Part shown: in pieces, positions 15,771 through 24,720 of the stretch
Layout: each line of letters begins with the position of its first letter
Numbering within the stretch: position 1 is the stretch's first letter
Origin: Palsa-504 sp963800415
Lineage (GTDB): Bacteria; Actinomycetota; Actinomycetes; Streptosporangiales; Streptosporangiaceae
Assembly: GCA_963800415.1 (NCBI GenBank)
Contig: CAWDBS010000060.1
Span: 1-64,000, forward strand
Length of the DNA: 64,000 nt
Direction of reading: 5' to 3'
The notes under the pieces: generated by a model
Seen by the model: only the letters and a program-made list of their open reading frames with translations
What the model was told of the DNA's origin: nothing
Databases searched by the model: none
Program-made: the position numbers and the translations under genes

Positions 15771-16401
15771 GTCCGTCGGCCGGGATTCTGGTCTTTGTCT
15801 TCACCGTTTGCTGGCCGTGCCGGTGAGGATGGTCTCGCAGTCGGGTGGTTCTGCAGGTCAGCGGAGTTCCCACAAGAACCTGCCGGGCTGTACCCGGCCG
15901 CTCATCCGGTCAGGGTCGCCGGGCTAGGCGGCCATGGGCGGGTCTCGTGACGTCGCGGAAGCGTGCCGGTCGGCGGAATACGGTGCGCGCATCGCCGGGC
16001 CGGGCCCGGGGGCATGCATGGGCGCAGCGAGTGCGCTTGGCGATGGTTGCCGGACCGGGCTGCATGTCGTGCTGCCGTTCAGCTAGCCCGGCGACCGTGT
16101 AGATCAGGCTGATCTGCGTGGGGCAGCGGGGCCATCACGAGTTACCAGACAGCGGCCCGTAAACCAGATCTCGGGACCATGCAGCCAAGATCACGAAACA
16201 GTGCGGTCAGCCGGGCTACCTGGATGATCTCATCCGGGTAATGCCCGCTCACGGCTCCGGTGCGGACAGCGAATGGTGTGCGGGTGTACCGCCGCTGCCG
16301 GACGGCAGCGACCAGTTGGGGGCCTGGTTCTTACCCTCGATCCTGTTTGATGAGGGTGATGACAGCCCAGCCTTGCAGCGCAATCCGCTGTGGCCAGACG
16401 G
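15771..16401. other. Gap without a recognisable gene
   Basis: No frame on either strand has convincing coding character or known motifs. A minus-strand stretch near 16140-16320 (RRYTRTPFAVRTGAVSGHYP) is open for about 55 codons but has no start or match I can name. Probably decayed mobile DNA. Confidence 0.3.
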
Positions 16402-16785
16402 CTAGAAGGTGAAGTCTCTCCCCACGACTTCTGTGAGGCTCGTGACCGGGATTGACCGGTAGTGCCGGCGGGTCGCGGACGCGTCGAATGCCTGCGGCCT
16501 GGTGTCCATGATGATGCCGGCCTGGATCTGCCGGGCCAGGGCAGGGTTCATGGGCTTGATTACCATGGACCCGAGGTGCATGAGCGCCCAGGGGATGTGG
16601 CTCACCTTGCCGTTGGCGCCGGTCTCGCGCTGGAAGATCCGGACGAATTCGGTCATGGTGAGGTTCTCTGGGCCGCCCGCGTCGATCATCTGGGCACGCA
16701 TGGCCGGATCGGTCACCGCGAGGTCCGCGAAGCCGGCGACGTCGGCGCCGGAACCTGTCAGGCGTTGCTGCCTGACGCCGGTCAC
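16402..16785 (-). pseudogene. NmrA/NAD(P)-binding-type protein, C-terminal fragment
   Basis: 127 codons with GFADLAVTDPAMRAQMIDAG, then GGPENLTMTEFVRIFQRETG and a C-terminal helix set. This is the second half of NmrA-like or atypical short-chain dehydrogenase proteins (the GPExLTxxE signature). The N-terminal Rossmann fold with its GATGxxG motif is absent, and no sequence for it occurs immediately upstream. Probably a remnant, though it could still be translated from GTG 16785. Confidence 0.55.
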
Positions 16786-16833
16786 ATGCCGGGGTTGTCC
16801 GCTTAGGGCGCCACGGGCGGCAGCCGGCCGTGA

Positions 16834-17136
16834 TCAGGTCCCTGCGCCCCACACGTGGATCACCGGCAGCCCGATCCGCTCCGGTTCGGGTGGCAGGTTC
16901 GGACCGAACAGCTCGGCCAGCAGCGGGTGGACGACCGGGTGCAGCCGCTCGTCGGTGAAGCGCTCGCAGTCCTGCTCGGACTCCCACACGTCGTAGTAGC
17001 GAAGACCGCCTTCGGGCCGCTCGACCGCCAGGTGCACGATCAGCCCCTTGGGCGGCTCGCCGCCCAGGCCGTCGGTGATCCGCCGGTAGAAGGCCGCGTC
17101 GATCGGGACATCCTGGGTGAACGCGTACATCATCAT
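16834..17136 (-). CDS. Dimeric alpha/beta-barrel protein (antibiotic-monooxygenase-like)
   Basis: 100 residues from ATG 17136. KGLIVHLAVERPEGGLRYYD VWESEQDCERFTDERLHPVV is the classic ABM-fold pattern: strand, VWES-E followed by a helix with FxxxRLxP. Small proteins of this fold include quinone monooxygenases and haem-degrading enzymes as well as non-enzymes. It is divergent from a TetR gene, with an operator-like palindrome in the 41-bp gap, so the TetR protein probably controls it. Substrate unknown. Confidence 0.7.
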   Translation of the reverse strand: MMMYAFTQDVPIDAAFYRRITDGLGGEPPKGLIVHLAVERPEGGLRYYDVWESEQDCERFTDERLHPVVHPLLAELFGPNLPPEPERIGLPVIHVWGAGT

Positions 17137-17150
17137 GACCTCCAGATTAA

Positions 17151-17167
17151 TCCGAACTAGCTTCGGA
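17151..17167. promoter_or_regulatory. Palindromic operator candidate between TetR and ABM genes
   Basis: TCCGAA-CTAGC-TTCGGA is a perfect 6-bp-arm inverted repeat centred 15 bp upstream of the ABM start side and 11 bp before the TetR start. Both genes read away from it, the usual position for a TetR-family operator. Confidence 0.6.
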
Positions 17168-17177
17168 TAGAAGTAGT

Positions 17178-17834
17178 ATGGTGGACATGGCCCACCCAGT
17201 CAAGCGCCCCCGCTACGACAACACCGGCCGCCGCGCCCAGTCCGGGCAGACCAGGCAGCGGATCATCGAGGCCGCCCGGCAGCTCATCGTCTCGCGCGGC
17301 TACCGGGCCACCACCATCGCCGAGATCGCCGCCACCGCCGGCGTCCATGTCGACACGGTCTACCAGCTCGCTGGACGCAAACCGCTCATCCTGCGGGAAC
17401 TCATCGAGCAAGCGGTGTCCGGCACCGACCATCCCGTCGCCGCCGAGGAACGGGACTACGTCCAGGCGATCCGGGCCGAGCCCGACCCCGCGGCCAAGCT
17501 CGCCATCTACGCCAGAGCCGTGCGCGACACCCAGGCCCGGATGGCACCGCTGTTCCTCGCCCTGCGCGACGCCTCCGCCACCGAGCCCGACGCGGCGCAG
17601 GTGTGGCGGGAAATCAGCGGGCGGCGAGCCGCCAACATGCGCGAGCTGGCCCGCGACCTCGCGCACGCCGGCGGGCTGCGCGCCGGCCTGTCCATCGACG
17701 AGGCCGCCGACACCATCTGGGCGACCAACAGCTCCGAGCTCTACGTCCTGCTCACCGCCGAGCGCGGCTGGTCACCCGACCGCTACCAGCACTGGCTCGC
17801 CGACACCTGGCGCCGGCTCCTCCTCCCACCCTGA
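17178..17834 (+). CDS. TetR/AcrR-family transcriptional regulator
   Basis: 218 residues from ATG 17178; a second ATG lies at 17187. Residues about 22-70 are the DNA-binding domain (QTRQRIIEAARQLIVSRGYR, ATTIAEIAATAGVHVDTVYQ, LAGRKPLILRELIE). The C-terminal domain is alpha-helical and ends WLADTWRRLLLPP. Divergent from the ABM-fold gene with a palindrome between them; probable local repressor. Confidence 0.85.
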   Translation: MVDMAHPVKRPRYDNTGRRAQSGQTRQRIIEAARQLIVSRGYRATTIAEIAATAGVHVDTVYQLAGRKPLILRELIEQAVSGTDHPVAAEERDYVQAIRAEPDPAAKLAIYARAVRDTQARMAPLFLALRDASATEPDAAQVWREISGRRAANMRELARDLAHAGGLRAGLSIDEAADTIWATNSSELYVLLTAERGWSPDRYQHWLADTWRRLLLPP

Positions 17835-17944
17835 CCAAGGGCAGGCCGCGCCCGCGCCGCGCATCCGCTGACCACCGCCGCCAGCGCGGCGAACTCGCTG
17901 CCCGCCCTCTTCCGCCAGAGGCCCTGAGATCACGCGACTCCCCC

Positions 17945-18315
17945 CCGCTGGTACCCCCAGCCATGGTTCTCGGTGGCGAGCCGCTCGATGAGCGCGGTGA
18001 TCACGGCGCGGACTGGCGGCCGGCCGGCCCGTCCGGTTCGAATAGGTCCACTTCCTGGTGACCAGGCGGCGGTGCCACCGGAGCACGGTGCCGGGCGTGA
18101 CCAGCCGGTGGGTTCGCAGCTTTCCCGGCAGGAGCCGGATCAGCGCGGCGAGGACCGCGCGGTCGGCCCAGTCCAGCCTGGGCGGCGGAGTGGCGCGGCG
18201 CAGCACCGCGACCTCGTGTCGCAGAACCAGCAGCTCGGCGTAGTTGGAGGCGGGCGAGCGGCCTAGCAGGACAAGTCAGCCGCATAGCCGGATGAAGATC
18301 AGATAGAGCAGGCGG
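17945..18315 (-). pseudogene. IS3/IS481-type integrase, decayed N-terminal fragment
   Basis: The minus strand reads LLYLIFIRLCG, an in-frame TGA where the family has Trp, then LVLLGRSPASNYAELLVLRH, EVAVLRRATPPPRLDWADRA, LIRLLPGKLRTHRLVTPGTV and LRWHRRLVTRKWTYSNRTGR. A frameshift near 18040 puts the next part (VITALIERLATENHGWGYQR) in another frame, where it ends. This is the leading region of a common actinobacterial integrase-core transposase. The DDE core is gone. Confidence 0.65.
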
Positions 18316-18658
18316 AGGGACACGGCTGATCATCATGACCTACGGCCGGCCCTGGTGCATCGCTGCAGCTCACAGGCCAGGCATACTTCTGGTACCCCAC
18401 AGGGCCATGCGGATCAGCATCAGCAACTGGGCGATAACGCAGGCTGATGTGGACCGCAGCGTCGCCGCCGTTCTTGCCGCGGCATAACAGGCCAGCGCTC
18501 ACCACTGACGCGATCCGCCAGCTCTGGCAGACGCCTTGGGCCCGTTACGCCACGTCACGATTCACCTGCGGCCGGACCGCTGAGGTCAATCGAGAAACGC
18601 TCCATACCGAACGATTCGGGCGCGTTCTCGGTAGGCAGATCATCGAACTGGTGCAAGA

Positions 18659-19033
18659 ATGGCGGTCGTGACAGGTCCGTATGCGATCGCGGTCATGGCC
18701 GTCGCGCTTCTGCTCGCGGCCTGGGCCTTCGGACTCGTCCTGGCCGACCGGCCGCCCGGCGCCCCCCTGCTGGCGGGCGGCGCGGTGCTCGAGGCGCTGC
18801 TTACCGGCTTCCTCATCGGCGGTATCGCGCAGATGATCGGCAGCCACCGGGAGTTCGCCCGGGCCGAGTTCGTGATCTACCTGCTGGCGTGCGTGGCGAT
18901 CCCGCCGGCCGCCGCCGGGTGGGGGTGGGGGGAGCGGGGCCGGGCGGGCACGGCCGTTCTTGCCGTCGGGTTCCTGATCATGCCTGTCATGGTGATCCGG
19001 GTGCAGCAGGTCTGGGCTGGCCCCGTTGGCTGA
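18659..19033 (+). CDS. Four-helix integral membrane protein, unknown function
   Basis: 124 residues from ATG 18659 (GTG 18668 is an alternative). Hydrophobic helices: YAIAVMAVALLLAAWAFGLV, LLAGGAVLEALLTGFLIGGI, FVIYLLACVAIPPAAAGW and AVLAVGFLIMPVMVIRVQQVW. It overlaps the next membrane-protein gene by eight bases, so the two form a pair. Paired small membrane proteins of this kind are frequent in actinomycetes; their role is not known. Confidence 0.6.
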   Translation: MAVVTGPYAIAVMAVALLLAAWAFGLVLADRPPGAPLLAGGAVLEALLTGFLIGGIAQMIGSHREFARAEFVIYLLACVAIPPAAAGWGWGERGRAGTAVLAVGFLIMPVMVIRVQQVWAGPVG

Positions 19034-19436
19034 GACCAGCGGCGGGGCACCGGCTCGGTCGACCGCCCGCGGGTTCGGCCGGGTGCTGGTCGCCGTCTAC
19101 GGACTGTTCGCCCTCGCGGCGACCGCCCGCTCGGCGGTGCAGATCGCCACCAAGTTCCACGAGGCGCCGCTGGCGTACCTGCTGTCCGCGTTCGCGGCGG
19201 TCGTGTACATCGTCGCCACGGTGTCGCTAGCCCGGGGGGACGCCGCCTCGCGGCGAGTTGCCACCGTGGCGATCAGCATCGAACTGGCCGGCGTGATCAC
19301 GGTCGGGGCGGCGAGCGAGCTCGCCTCGAACGCGTTCCCGGACGCCACGGTGTGGACCGGGTTTGGCAGCGGCTACGGGTTCGTACCCCTCGTGCTGCCG
19401 TTCGTCGGCCTGTGGTGGCTGCGCCACACGCGCTGA
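19026..19436 (+). CDS. Integral membrane protein, partner of the preceding gene
   Basis: 136 residues; the only start fitting the reading frame and overlap is TTG 19026. Helices: GRVLVAVYGLFALAATARSA, APLAYLLSAFAAVVYIVATV, VATVAISIELAGVITVGAAS and FVPLVLPFVGLWWLRHTR. The pattern resembles conserved actinobacterial membrane proteins of unknown function. Translationally coupled to the upstream gene through the overlap. Confidence 0.6.
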   Translation: MAETSGGAPARSTARGFGRVLVAVYGLFALAATARSAVQIATKFHEAPLAYLLSAFAAVVYIVATVSLARGDAASRRVATVAISIELAGVITVGAASELASNAFPDATVWTGFGSGYGFVPLVLPFVGLWWLRHTR

Positions 19437-19470
19437 CCAGGCCGGTCCCGGGCGGGCACGGAACCGCAGC

Positions 19471-20365
19471 TCATTCATGGATACCAGCGCATGCTCGCGT
19501 TTCCGTTGCAAGACGTTTCACGGTTTGATCCCCGACGGGCGGCATCAGGAGGTCTGCGGTGTCCGGCGGCAGAGGAAGCGCGTCAAGTTCGTGATCCGCG
19601 GCCGGGGAACGGACTTCACTGCCGCGTTCGAACGTCGTCCTCGCCGACGCAGGGATCCGGACCGTGCTGTGAAACGTGCGGAGGCCTCGGATGAAACCTC
19701 GGGTTGAATACTGCACCTTTCCGGATCGATGCGTGGTGTTCTGATGTTGTCCTGGTGGAGACGGTAGCGGTGGGGTCTGACATTTCATTGCCGGGTTACG
19801 CGTCGTCAGCGGGAGCGGCGGGGCGTCGTCGGCTGAGTTTGCGTCCTTGTGCGCGGGCTGGGGGGTTGGGGCCGGGCGCGGGTAGAGGCACTGGCCTTTG
19901 TCGTTGTAGGGGTGCCCGGTGAGGAGTCCGGCGTGGTGCCAGGTCTTGATGGTTCCGGTGGAGACGCTGAGGCGGCTGGCGATCTCGGTCAGGGTGAGAT
20001 TGCCGGCGTCGTGGAGTCGCTGTTCGCGGCTGCGCAGCTGGTAGTGGTCGCGGATGTTGCGGATGATGAGCCGGTGGAATGGGCGGCCTTCGCCGCTGGT
20101 CAGGCCGCCGTCGCGCTGGCATACGTAGGTGGGCGTCTGCTGACCGCCGCGGGTGTGGTAGCGGATGGTCATCCGGTTGCCGCAGCGGCCGCAGATGATG
20201 ATGCCCTGCAGCAGCGCGGGTCCTTCGCGGGCGGGCCCGGCGGCGCGGTCGGGCCCGCGTGCGGCGGCGTTGGCGGCCAGCGTGGCGAGGTTGGCCTCGT
20301 ACTGGCCGGTGGTGATGTATCCGGGGTGGGCGCCGCGCATGTCTTGGAATTGACGACGGTGCTGG
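19471..20365 (-). pseudogene. Large serine recombinase, C-terminal fragment
   Basis: Starting near 20365 the minus strand reads HPGYITTGQYEANLATLAAN, then ALLQGIIICGRCGNRMTIRY ... TYVCQRDG, a recombinase zinc beta-ribbon with the first CxxC (ICGRCG). Further on comes a helix-turn-helix (LTEIASRLSVSTGTIKTWHH, AGLLTGHPYNDKGQCLYPRP). The N-terminal catalytic serine domain is missing; upstream of 20366 is the 3' end of the Usp gene. The tail after about 19880 is low-complexity and may be non-native. Relic of an element integrase or an invertase-like gene. Confidence 0.6.
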
Positions 20366-20830
20366 TCATTGCCCGCCCCAGCCGGTCCCTCGGATGACCA
20401 GGACAGGACAGAGGGCATGATGCACGCAGTACTGGCTGACCGAGCCGAGCAGCGCCCCGGTGAATCCGCCATATCCCCGGCTGCCCACCACCAGCATGTC
20501 CGCCCCGCGGGCGGCCCGCACCAGCACCTCGGCGGGATGCCCCTCCACGACAGATGAGCAGATGACCACATCGGGTTTCACGCTGCTTACCTCGTTCAGC
20601 GCATCGGCAAGGGTCTTGCGCGCATCGCCCTCGAAGTCTGTCGCTCGGTCCGTGACTGGCGAAAAGCCGTATCTGGACGGCCACCGCCACGCGGTCACCG
20701 CTTCCACTGCGCACCCGGTTAGTTCGGCCTGAAGAATGGCCCAGCGCAGCGCTGCCATCGAGGACGGGGATCCGTCCACGCCGACTACGATGCGCCTGTC
20801 ATCCCGGTCCTGCCTGCTCATCATCATCAC
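20366..20830 (-). CDS. Universal stress protein (UspA family)
   Basis: 154 residues from ATG 20830. RIVVGVDGSPSSMAALRWAI is the ATP-binding N-strand with the VDGS motif, and VVGSRGYGGFTGALLGSVSQ carries the G-2x-G-9x-G-S ATP-binding signature, followed by CPVLVIRG. It is therefore the ATP-binding subtype. The run of Met codons at the start leaves the exact start open. It stands apart from, but is functionally akin to, the Usp gene at 31984 in the stress island. Confidence 0.85.
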   Translation of the reverse strand: MMMMSRQDRDDRRIVVGVDGSPSSMAALRWAILQAELTGCAVEAVTAWRWPSRYGFSPVTDRATDFEGDARKTLADALNEVSSVKPDVVICSSVVEGHPAEVLVRAARGADMLVVGSRGYGGFTGALLGSVSQYCVHHALCPVLVIRGTGWGGQ

Positions 20831-21158
20831 TTCCGCTGACCTGGCTACCTAGCGAGCATCTCGCCTGACCACGGCCGCCGCCAGAGGCTAAATGCCCGGC
20901 AGGGGAGGACTATGAGCCTGTGCCCTCGTGCGGAACTGGGCGATCGGTGCCCTAAGGCACGATGCAGGCGATGCAGGACCTCATCGCTGATATGGAAAAT
21001 GCATCGTGATTTTCGTCATGCCCTGCGGGACCAGCAGCGTCGTGAGCACAAACTCCCGCGACAATTTCCCTTGGGAGCCACTCACGCCGGCAGGACCTAA
21101 CTGCTTGCAGGCCAGGCAACCATCTGAACAAAGACACCACAACCCCGGCCATGGTCAA
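20831..21158. other. Intergenic stretch upstream of the Usp gene
   Basis: No supported gene. The Usp promoter should be here on the minus strand. GGGCATTTAGCC near 20888 (minus strand) has a loose dyad, but it is too weak to call. Confidence 0.3.
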
Positions 21159-22634
21159 TCACTGCAGGGCGAGCAGGTGGAACTGCCACGGTCCCAGGTC
21201 AACGAACAACCCGGGGCTGGCCAGCTGGCCGCCGTCCCGCTCGAACACGCTCGGCCCGAGGATGTCGGTGAGCTGCCAGCTGCGGCCGGGCAGGTCCGGC
21301 CAGTCCAGCGGGACCCGCGCCTGGGCCGGCTGGCCGGATAGGTTGACCACCACCAGGTACCGGTTCCCGCCGTGTTCCCCCGCCCAGGACCAGGCGGCCA
21401 GGTTGGCGCAGGACTGGTTGCCTGGCCAGCCGCTGGCCTCCAGCAGCCGCCACGCGCCTGCCCGCACATGGTGGCCGGCGACGGTGGCCAGCAGGCGGCG
21501 GTACCAGTCGGCGAGGTCAAGGTCCGGCGGTTCCTCCGGGCGGCGCGAGAGGAAGAGCGGTGGCCGCACGCGGCGGCCCTCGAACTGTCCTTCGTGCCAC
21601 AAGGTTGCGCCGGGCAAAGTGGCGACGGCCACCGCCGCGGCCCGCTCGGCATCCCCCGGTAGGCGGCTGGCGATGCGGGGCTCGTGATGGTTCTCCAGGA
21701 AGCGCACCAGCCGGGACTGGTAGCTCAGGTCGGCGCGCAGGTGGTCGCGGGCGGCGGACGCATCCTGGCCGATGATCCGGTCATAGAGCCGCTTGTCGTA
21801 GCAGAAGTTGAAGCCATGCTGCTGAAGCTCCCACTCCTTATCCCAGTAGGCTTCGGCGATCATCACGGTGTCCGGGTGCCGGGCGCGCAGCTCGGCTAGT
21901 ACGGTCGGCCAGAACTCCTGGGCCTCGGCCCGGCCCGGCTGCCCCAGGTCCTGTCGAAGATGCGGTTGATCATTAGCATGGCCATGTCGCAGTGGATCCC
22001 GTCGCACTGTCCGGCGATATCCGCGAGCGTGCCGGCCGTCGCGGTGCGCAGGGCCGGGGAGAACGCGTCGAGCTGCACGACATCGGGCCAAGGCGGAAAG
22101 TACGGGTCGCGGCCACGGGCCAGCACCTGCCCGGCGGCTGCCATCCAGCCCGCTGGATCGGCCTTGATGTCGTGCTCATCGCCACGCACGAACAGTTCCG
22201 GGCGACTGCTTACCCATGGGTGATCCGGGGCCACGTGGTTGGGCACGTAGTCCAGGATCAGCCGCGCGCCGCGCTCAGCCAGGGCGGCACGCGCCACGGT
22301 AAGCCCGACAGGGCCGACGAAGGCCGCGTCGGCCACGTAGCGGCGTACGCAGTACGGCGATCCGATGACATCCGCGCGGTGAAGGTCCGGCAGCGCATCC
22401 AGGAACGACGCCTGCAGCTCGGGATTGGCGTTCGCCAGGGCCAGCCCGGCCGGGCTTCGTTCCCACACGCCCATCAGCCAGAACGGCGTCGATGCCGGGC
22501 GGGGTGACCGCATCCCAGTCGGCGTCCGCCACGTCGGCCAGGGTGACCCGCCGCCCGCCCGCCCGGGCTAGCCCGTTCAGCCAGACCGCGGTGTTGATCT
22601 CGTAGATCACCGGCTGATCCGGCCACCCAGTCAT
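21159..22634 (-). pseudogene. GH13 (alpha-amylase-family) glycosidase, two frameshifts
   Basis: Three frames joined in order make one GH13-type protein of about 490 residues: PVIYEINTAVWLNGLARAGG; after a slip near 22500 WLMGVWERSPAGLALANANP, RLILDYVPNHVAPDHPW, CDGIHCDMAMLMI; after a slip near 21950 VMIAEAYWDKEWELQQHGFN, VRFLENHHEPRIASRLPGD and the C-terminal beta domain (YLVVVNLSGQPAQARVPLDW). The GH13 residues are visible: DYVPNH, the Asp in GIHCDMA, Glu in AEAYW and ENHHEPR. The stop is at 21159. Either inactivated or carrying sequencing indels. It overlaps the end of an MGH1-like gene upstream. Confidence 0.75.
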
Positions 22635-22826
22635 CGCATCACCCCCGTCCGCCGAAGCGCCGACGCGCTCTTGATGGCGCCGCGGCCACGAGTACGCAGT
22701 CCCTCGGCGCTGATCCTGCGGAAGAGCAGCGGCAGCAGCCCCACGGTACCGGTCCAGCCGGTCTGGTGACTCGCGCCGATGCCGACTCCGTTGTCGCCAT
22801 GGAAGTACTCATCAGGATTGCGGCGT
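22631..22826 (-). pseudogene. MGH1-like (GH63-type) glucosidase, C-terminal remnant
   Basis: The minus strand in the frame ending TGA at 22631-22633 reads NPDEYFHGDNGVGIGASHQT, then GWTGTVGLLPLLFRRISAEG. EYFHGDNGxGxGASHQTGWT is the strongly conserved end of MGH1-like glycoside hydrolases (glucosidases of the GH63 clan). The rest is cut off at about 22826 by an IS200/IS605-like end and an ISKra4 relic. Its stop overlaps the GH13 start, so the two once formed an operon. Confidence 0.65.
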
Positions 22827-22860
22827 GGAGACCCCGGCTTTCAGGCCGGGGAGGAAACGC
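22827..22860. mobile_element. Orphan IS200/IS605-like end hairpin
   Basis: GGAGA followed by CCCCGGC-TTTCAG-GCCGGGG (22832-22851) and AGGAAACGCC is the familiar subterminal hairpin at an end of actinobacterial IS200/IS605- or IS607-type elements, where the TnpB guide-RNA scaffold also terminates. No tnpA or tnpB is nearby, so this is a lone remnant. Confidence 0.45.
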
Positions 22861-22916
22861 CGCGGGTGTGCGTCATTTTTGTAGGTAACCAAGATCATCT
22901 TGGCGGTTGGGGCGCG

Positions 22917-23599
22917 TCAGGCGGTTCGCGTCTGAGTGCGGGGCATGTTGCAGATGGCTTCCCAGGTGCTGCTGGCCTCGCGGCAGCGCAGGGCGATGAT
23001 GGCGTCGGCGCCGGCGGTGGTCCAGTGCATGCCGGACTGCTTGAGGCGCTGGCCGATGACCGACTTGCAGCCTGGCCTCGACGACGCCGGAGCCGGTGAA
23101 CAGGCCGCACTGGCGGAACCAGTGGTAGCGCATGCGGGGCGCGTTGTTCTCGAAGTAGCCCAGGGCGGTGCCGGGCTCGTCTTTCTTGATGCCTTCGAGG
23201 GGGAAGACGCGGGCGGCCTGGCAGATGCCGTCGATGTGGCCGTAGTCGAGGTCTTCCATCCGGGCGGCGAGCCATTCGTCTTTCCGGTCGCCGAGCATGA
23301 AGTCCAGGAGGCGGACGAGGTCGCAGAGGTGCTGGCGGGCGTGGTAGAGGTCGACGATCTGGGTGGCTTCGGGAACTTGCCGCCGGCGATGTTCCAGATC
23401 CAGGGCGCGCCGTCGCCGATGATCGTCATCTGGCGGACATGGTCCGCGCCGCGGCAGATGCCCTCTGCTTTCACGAGGCCGGCGAAGACGCTGGCGGGCT
23501 CGAGGTGGCGATGTAGCTGGAGGAGTCGCGGTCCCGGACCGGGTAGCCGTCGTCATCGAGCTTGTCCTGGGTGTAATGAGGAATTCCTCATTACACCCA
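22917..23599 (-). pseudogene. ISKra4-family transposase, 3' part (interrupted by IS1595-type element)
   Basis: Pieces in alternating frames give the second half of an ISKra4 transposase: DKLDDDGYPVRDRDSSSYIA, MTIIGDGAPWIWNIAGGKFP, ATQIVDLYHARQHLCDLVRL, ALGYFENNAPRMRYHWFRQC, GLFTGSGVVEA, then after another slip CKSVIGQRLKQSGMHWTTAG, ADAIIALRCRE. DGAPWIWN, DLYHAxxHL and GSGxVEAxCKxVIGxRLKxSGMxW are diagnostic. At least two frameshifts; inactive. The upstream half continues at 24722-25475 beyond the inserted IS. Confidence 0.75.
23568..23599. repeat. Perfect 32-bp palindrome at the IS1595 insertion point
   Basis: TGGGTGTAATGAGGAA is followed directly by its exact complement TTCCTCATTACACCCA. 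It has no counterpart in the transposase coding sequence it interrupts. The 8-bp target duplication ACACCCAT (23593-23600) of the IS1595-type element overlaps its right arm. Confidence 0.7.
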
Positions 23600-23600
23600 T

Positions 23601-24720
23601 CTGGGGTATTCAGTTAACCGGAGTAGCCTGCGAGCGTGGAGCATCCTCGCGCGGGTAGGCACTACCCGCGGTCTACGGGCGAGTTCCAGGCATGGTTCGG
23701 CACGGACGCCGACTGCCTGGATTACCTGGACTGGCTGCGCTGGCCCGGCGGTTTCGCCTGCCCGTCGTGCGGGCACGCGGGGGGCTGGCGGCTGGGCGAT
23801 GGCCGGTATGAGTGCGCGGGCTGCAAGCGGCGGACCTCGGTGACGGCGGGCACGATCTTCGACCGGACGCGGACGCCGCTGACGGTGTGGTTCCACGCCT
23901 GCTGGCTGTTCGCCACGCAGAAGGACGGGATCTCGGCGCAGAGCCTGCACCGGTCGCTGGAGATCGGCTCCTACCCGACCGCGTGGGCGATGCTGCACCG
24001 GCTGCGGTCGGTGCTGGTGCGGCCGGGCCGGGACCGGCTGGCCGGCACGGTGGAGGTGGACGAGACGTTCATCGGCGGGCAGGAGCCGGGCCTGCGCGGC
24101 GGCCGGGCGCGCGGCAAGAAGGTGCTCACCGGCATCGCAGTCGAAGTCGGCACCCCGAAAGGGATCGGCCGGTGCCGGATGGCGGTGCTGGACGACGCCT
24201 CGGCCGAGTCGCTGAACCCGTTCGTCACCGGTGCGGTCGAGCCGGGCAGCACCGTGATCACCGACGGCTGGCAGGGCTACAGCGGGCTGGACGGCCTCGG
24301 CTACACCCGCGAGCGCCGCAGCCAGCGGGCCGCCCGCGCCCGCGGCGAGGACCCCGGCGAGCTGCTGCCCGCAGTGCACCGCGTCGCTTCCCTGGCCAAG
24401 CGGTGGCTGCTGGGCACCCACCAGGGCTCGGTGGACGAGGCCCACCTGCCCACCTACCTCAATGAGTTCGCCTTCCGGTTCAATCGGCGCCGCTCGCGAA
24501 GCCGCGGCCTGGTCTTCTACCGGGTGCTGGAGCTGGCCGCCGGGCATGATCCGGTTCGCTTCCGCGACCTCCTGGCCAGCAAACAGCCGCACCCAGTTCC
24601 CGCAGCACGGGGCTGGGGCCATCCGCCAAGCCTGGACCGTCCAGCGGCGAACCGGCCCTGGAGGACCAGCGAGCTCCAGCTGCAGCTACCGATCCCACTC
24701 CGGTTAAGTGAATACCCCAG
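23601..24720 (+). mobile_element. IS1595-type insertion sequence, 1120 bp, with intact ends
   Basis: The left end begins CTGGGGTATTCAGTTAACC and the right end, read inward, begins CTGGGGTATTCACTTAACC. The terminal inverted repeats match over about 24 bases with one difference. The element is flanked by the 8-bp direct repeat ACACCCAT at 23593-23600 and 24721-24728, which is the target-duplication size of IS1595 elements. It interrupts a decayed ISKra4-family transposase at a palindromic insertion. The clean ends make it the youngest insertion in this stretch. Confidence 0.85.

Noticed and set aside
16138..16320. Small gene on the minus strand (RRYTRTPFAVRTGAVSGHYP)
   Set aside because: Open for about 55 codons but without start codon, ribosome-binding site or recognisable motif.
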